Origin: Lachnoclostridium sp. UBA3320
Lineage (GTDB): Bacteria > Bacillota > Clostridia > Lachnospirales > Lachnospiraceae
Direction: 5' to 3'
Assembly (NCBI GenBank): GCA_002361175.1
Contig: DESG01000191.1
Location: forward strand, 7,447 to 23,405
DNA length: 15,959 nucleotides
This document shows, piece after piece, positions 15,899-15,959 of the stretch (position 1 is its first letter; every line of letters starts with the position of its first letter). The notes beneath the pieces are model-generated. The model did not search any database. It was not told where the DNA came from and was given only the letters and a program-made list of their open reading frames with translations. Position numbers and translations under genes: made by a program.

Positions 15899-15959
15899 AA
15901 CAGTTCCTCCATATAAATTTTTAAGACATTATGAGATTACCATACATTCTTTCTTATAA

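Overview
The window looks like a chromosomal segment of a low-GC, anaerobic Gram-positive bacterium of the Clostridia, most likely the Lachnospiraceae. The grounds are the strongly AT-rich codon use, strong AGGAGG-type ribosome binding sites, an AddAB (not RecBCD) recombination nuclease, a QueT transporter behind a preQ1-I-type leader, and secreted proteins with Thr/Pro-rich linkers, Big_2 domains and internalin-like leucine-rich repeats. The genus assignment is an inference from style; no rRNA or other marker gene is present.

Plus-strand half (1-10894). The 3' end of a membrane-protein gene overlaps a second gene for a six-helix membrane protein (259-891). Next comes a siroheme/[4Fe-4S] sulfite/nitrite reductase of the ferredoxin-linked type (958-2499). 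The short gap that follows holds a well-formed preQ1-I riboswitch candidate (2522-2564), whose 3' tail contains the ribosome binding site of queT (2576-3118), the substrate-binding component of a queuosine-precursor ECF transporter. A small membrane-anchored protein with a degenerate FMN-binding-like domain (3211-3663) ends at a clear intrinsic terminator (3678-3708). That terminator sits directly against the ribosome binding site of addB (3725-7192), which is followed after 3 bases by addA (7196-10894). AddA and AddB together form the helicase-nuclease that processes double-strand breaks for RecA-dependent repair.

Minus-strand half (10891-15898). Three genes are transcribed leftwards, in the order 840-aa protein, Big_2 protein, kinase. 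The first (15898 to 13376) encodes a signal-anchored extracellular protein with a probable propeller-like middle and a C-terminal C39-like cysteine-peptidase-type domain, and is closed by a strong intrinsic terminator. A near-consensus promoter then drives a two-gene operon. Its first gene encodes an Asn-rich secreted protein with a Lys/Pro linker and a Big_2 domain (13207 to 12521). Its second encodes a one-pass membrane protein with a cytoplasmic Ser/Thr-kinase-like domain, a Thr/Pro stalk and an extracellular leucine-rich-repeat domain (12495 to 10891). Kinase and addA are convergent and their stop codons overlap.

The repair, reductase and transporter genes are ordinary core functions. The minus-strand cell-surface cluster is the part least explained by known systems. 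It combines an outward-facing LRR receptor kinase, a Big_2 surface protein and a C39-like surface protein, and may be an uncharacterised envelope-sensing module. That functional link is an inference from adjacency and shared topology. No tRNA, rRNA, CRISPR array, insertion sequence or phage gene was seen. No gene-free stretch exceeds 300 bases; the longest, 13208-13375, holds the terminator, promoter and leader described below.
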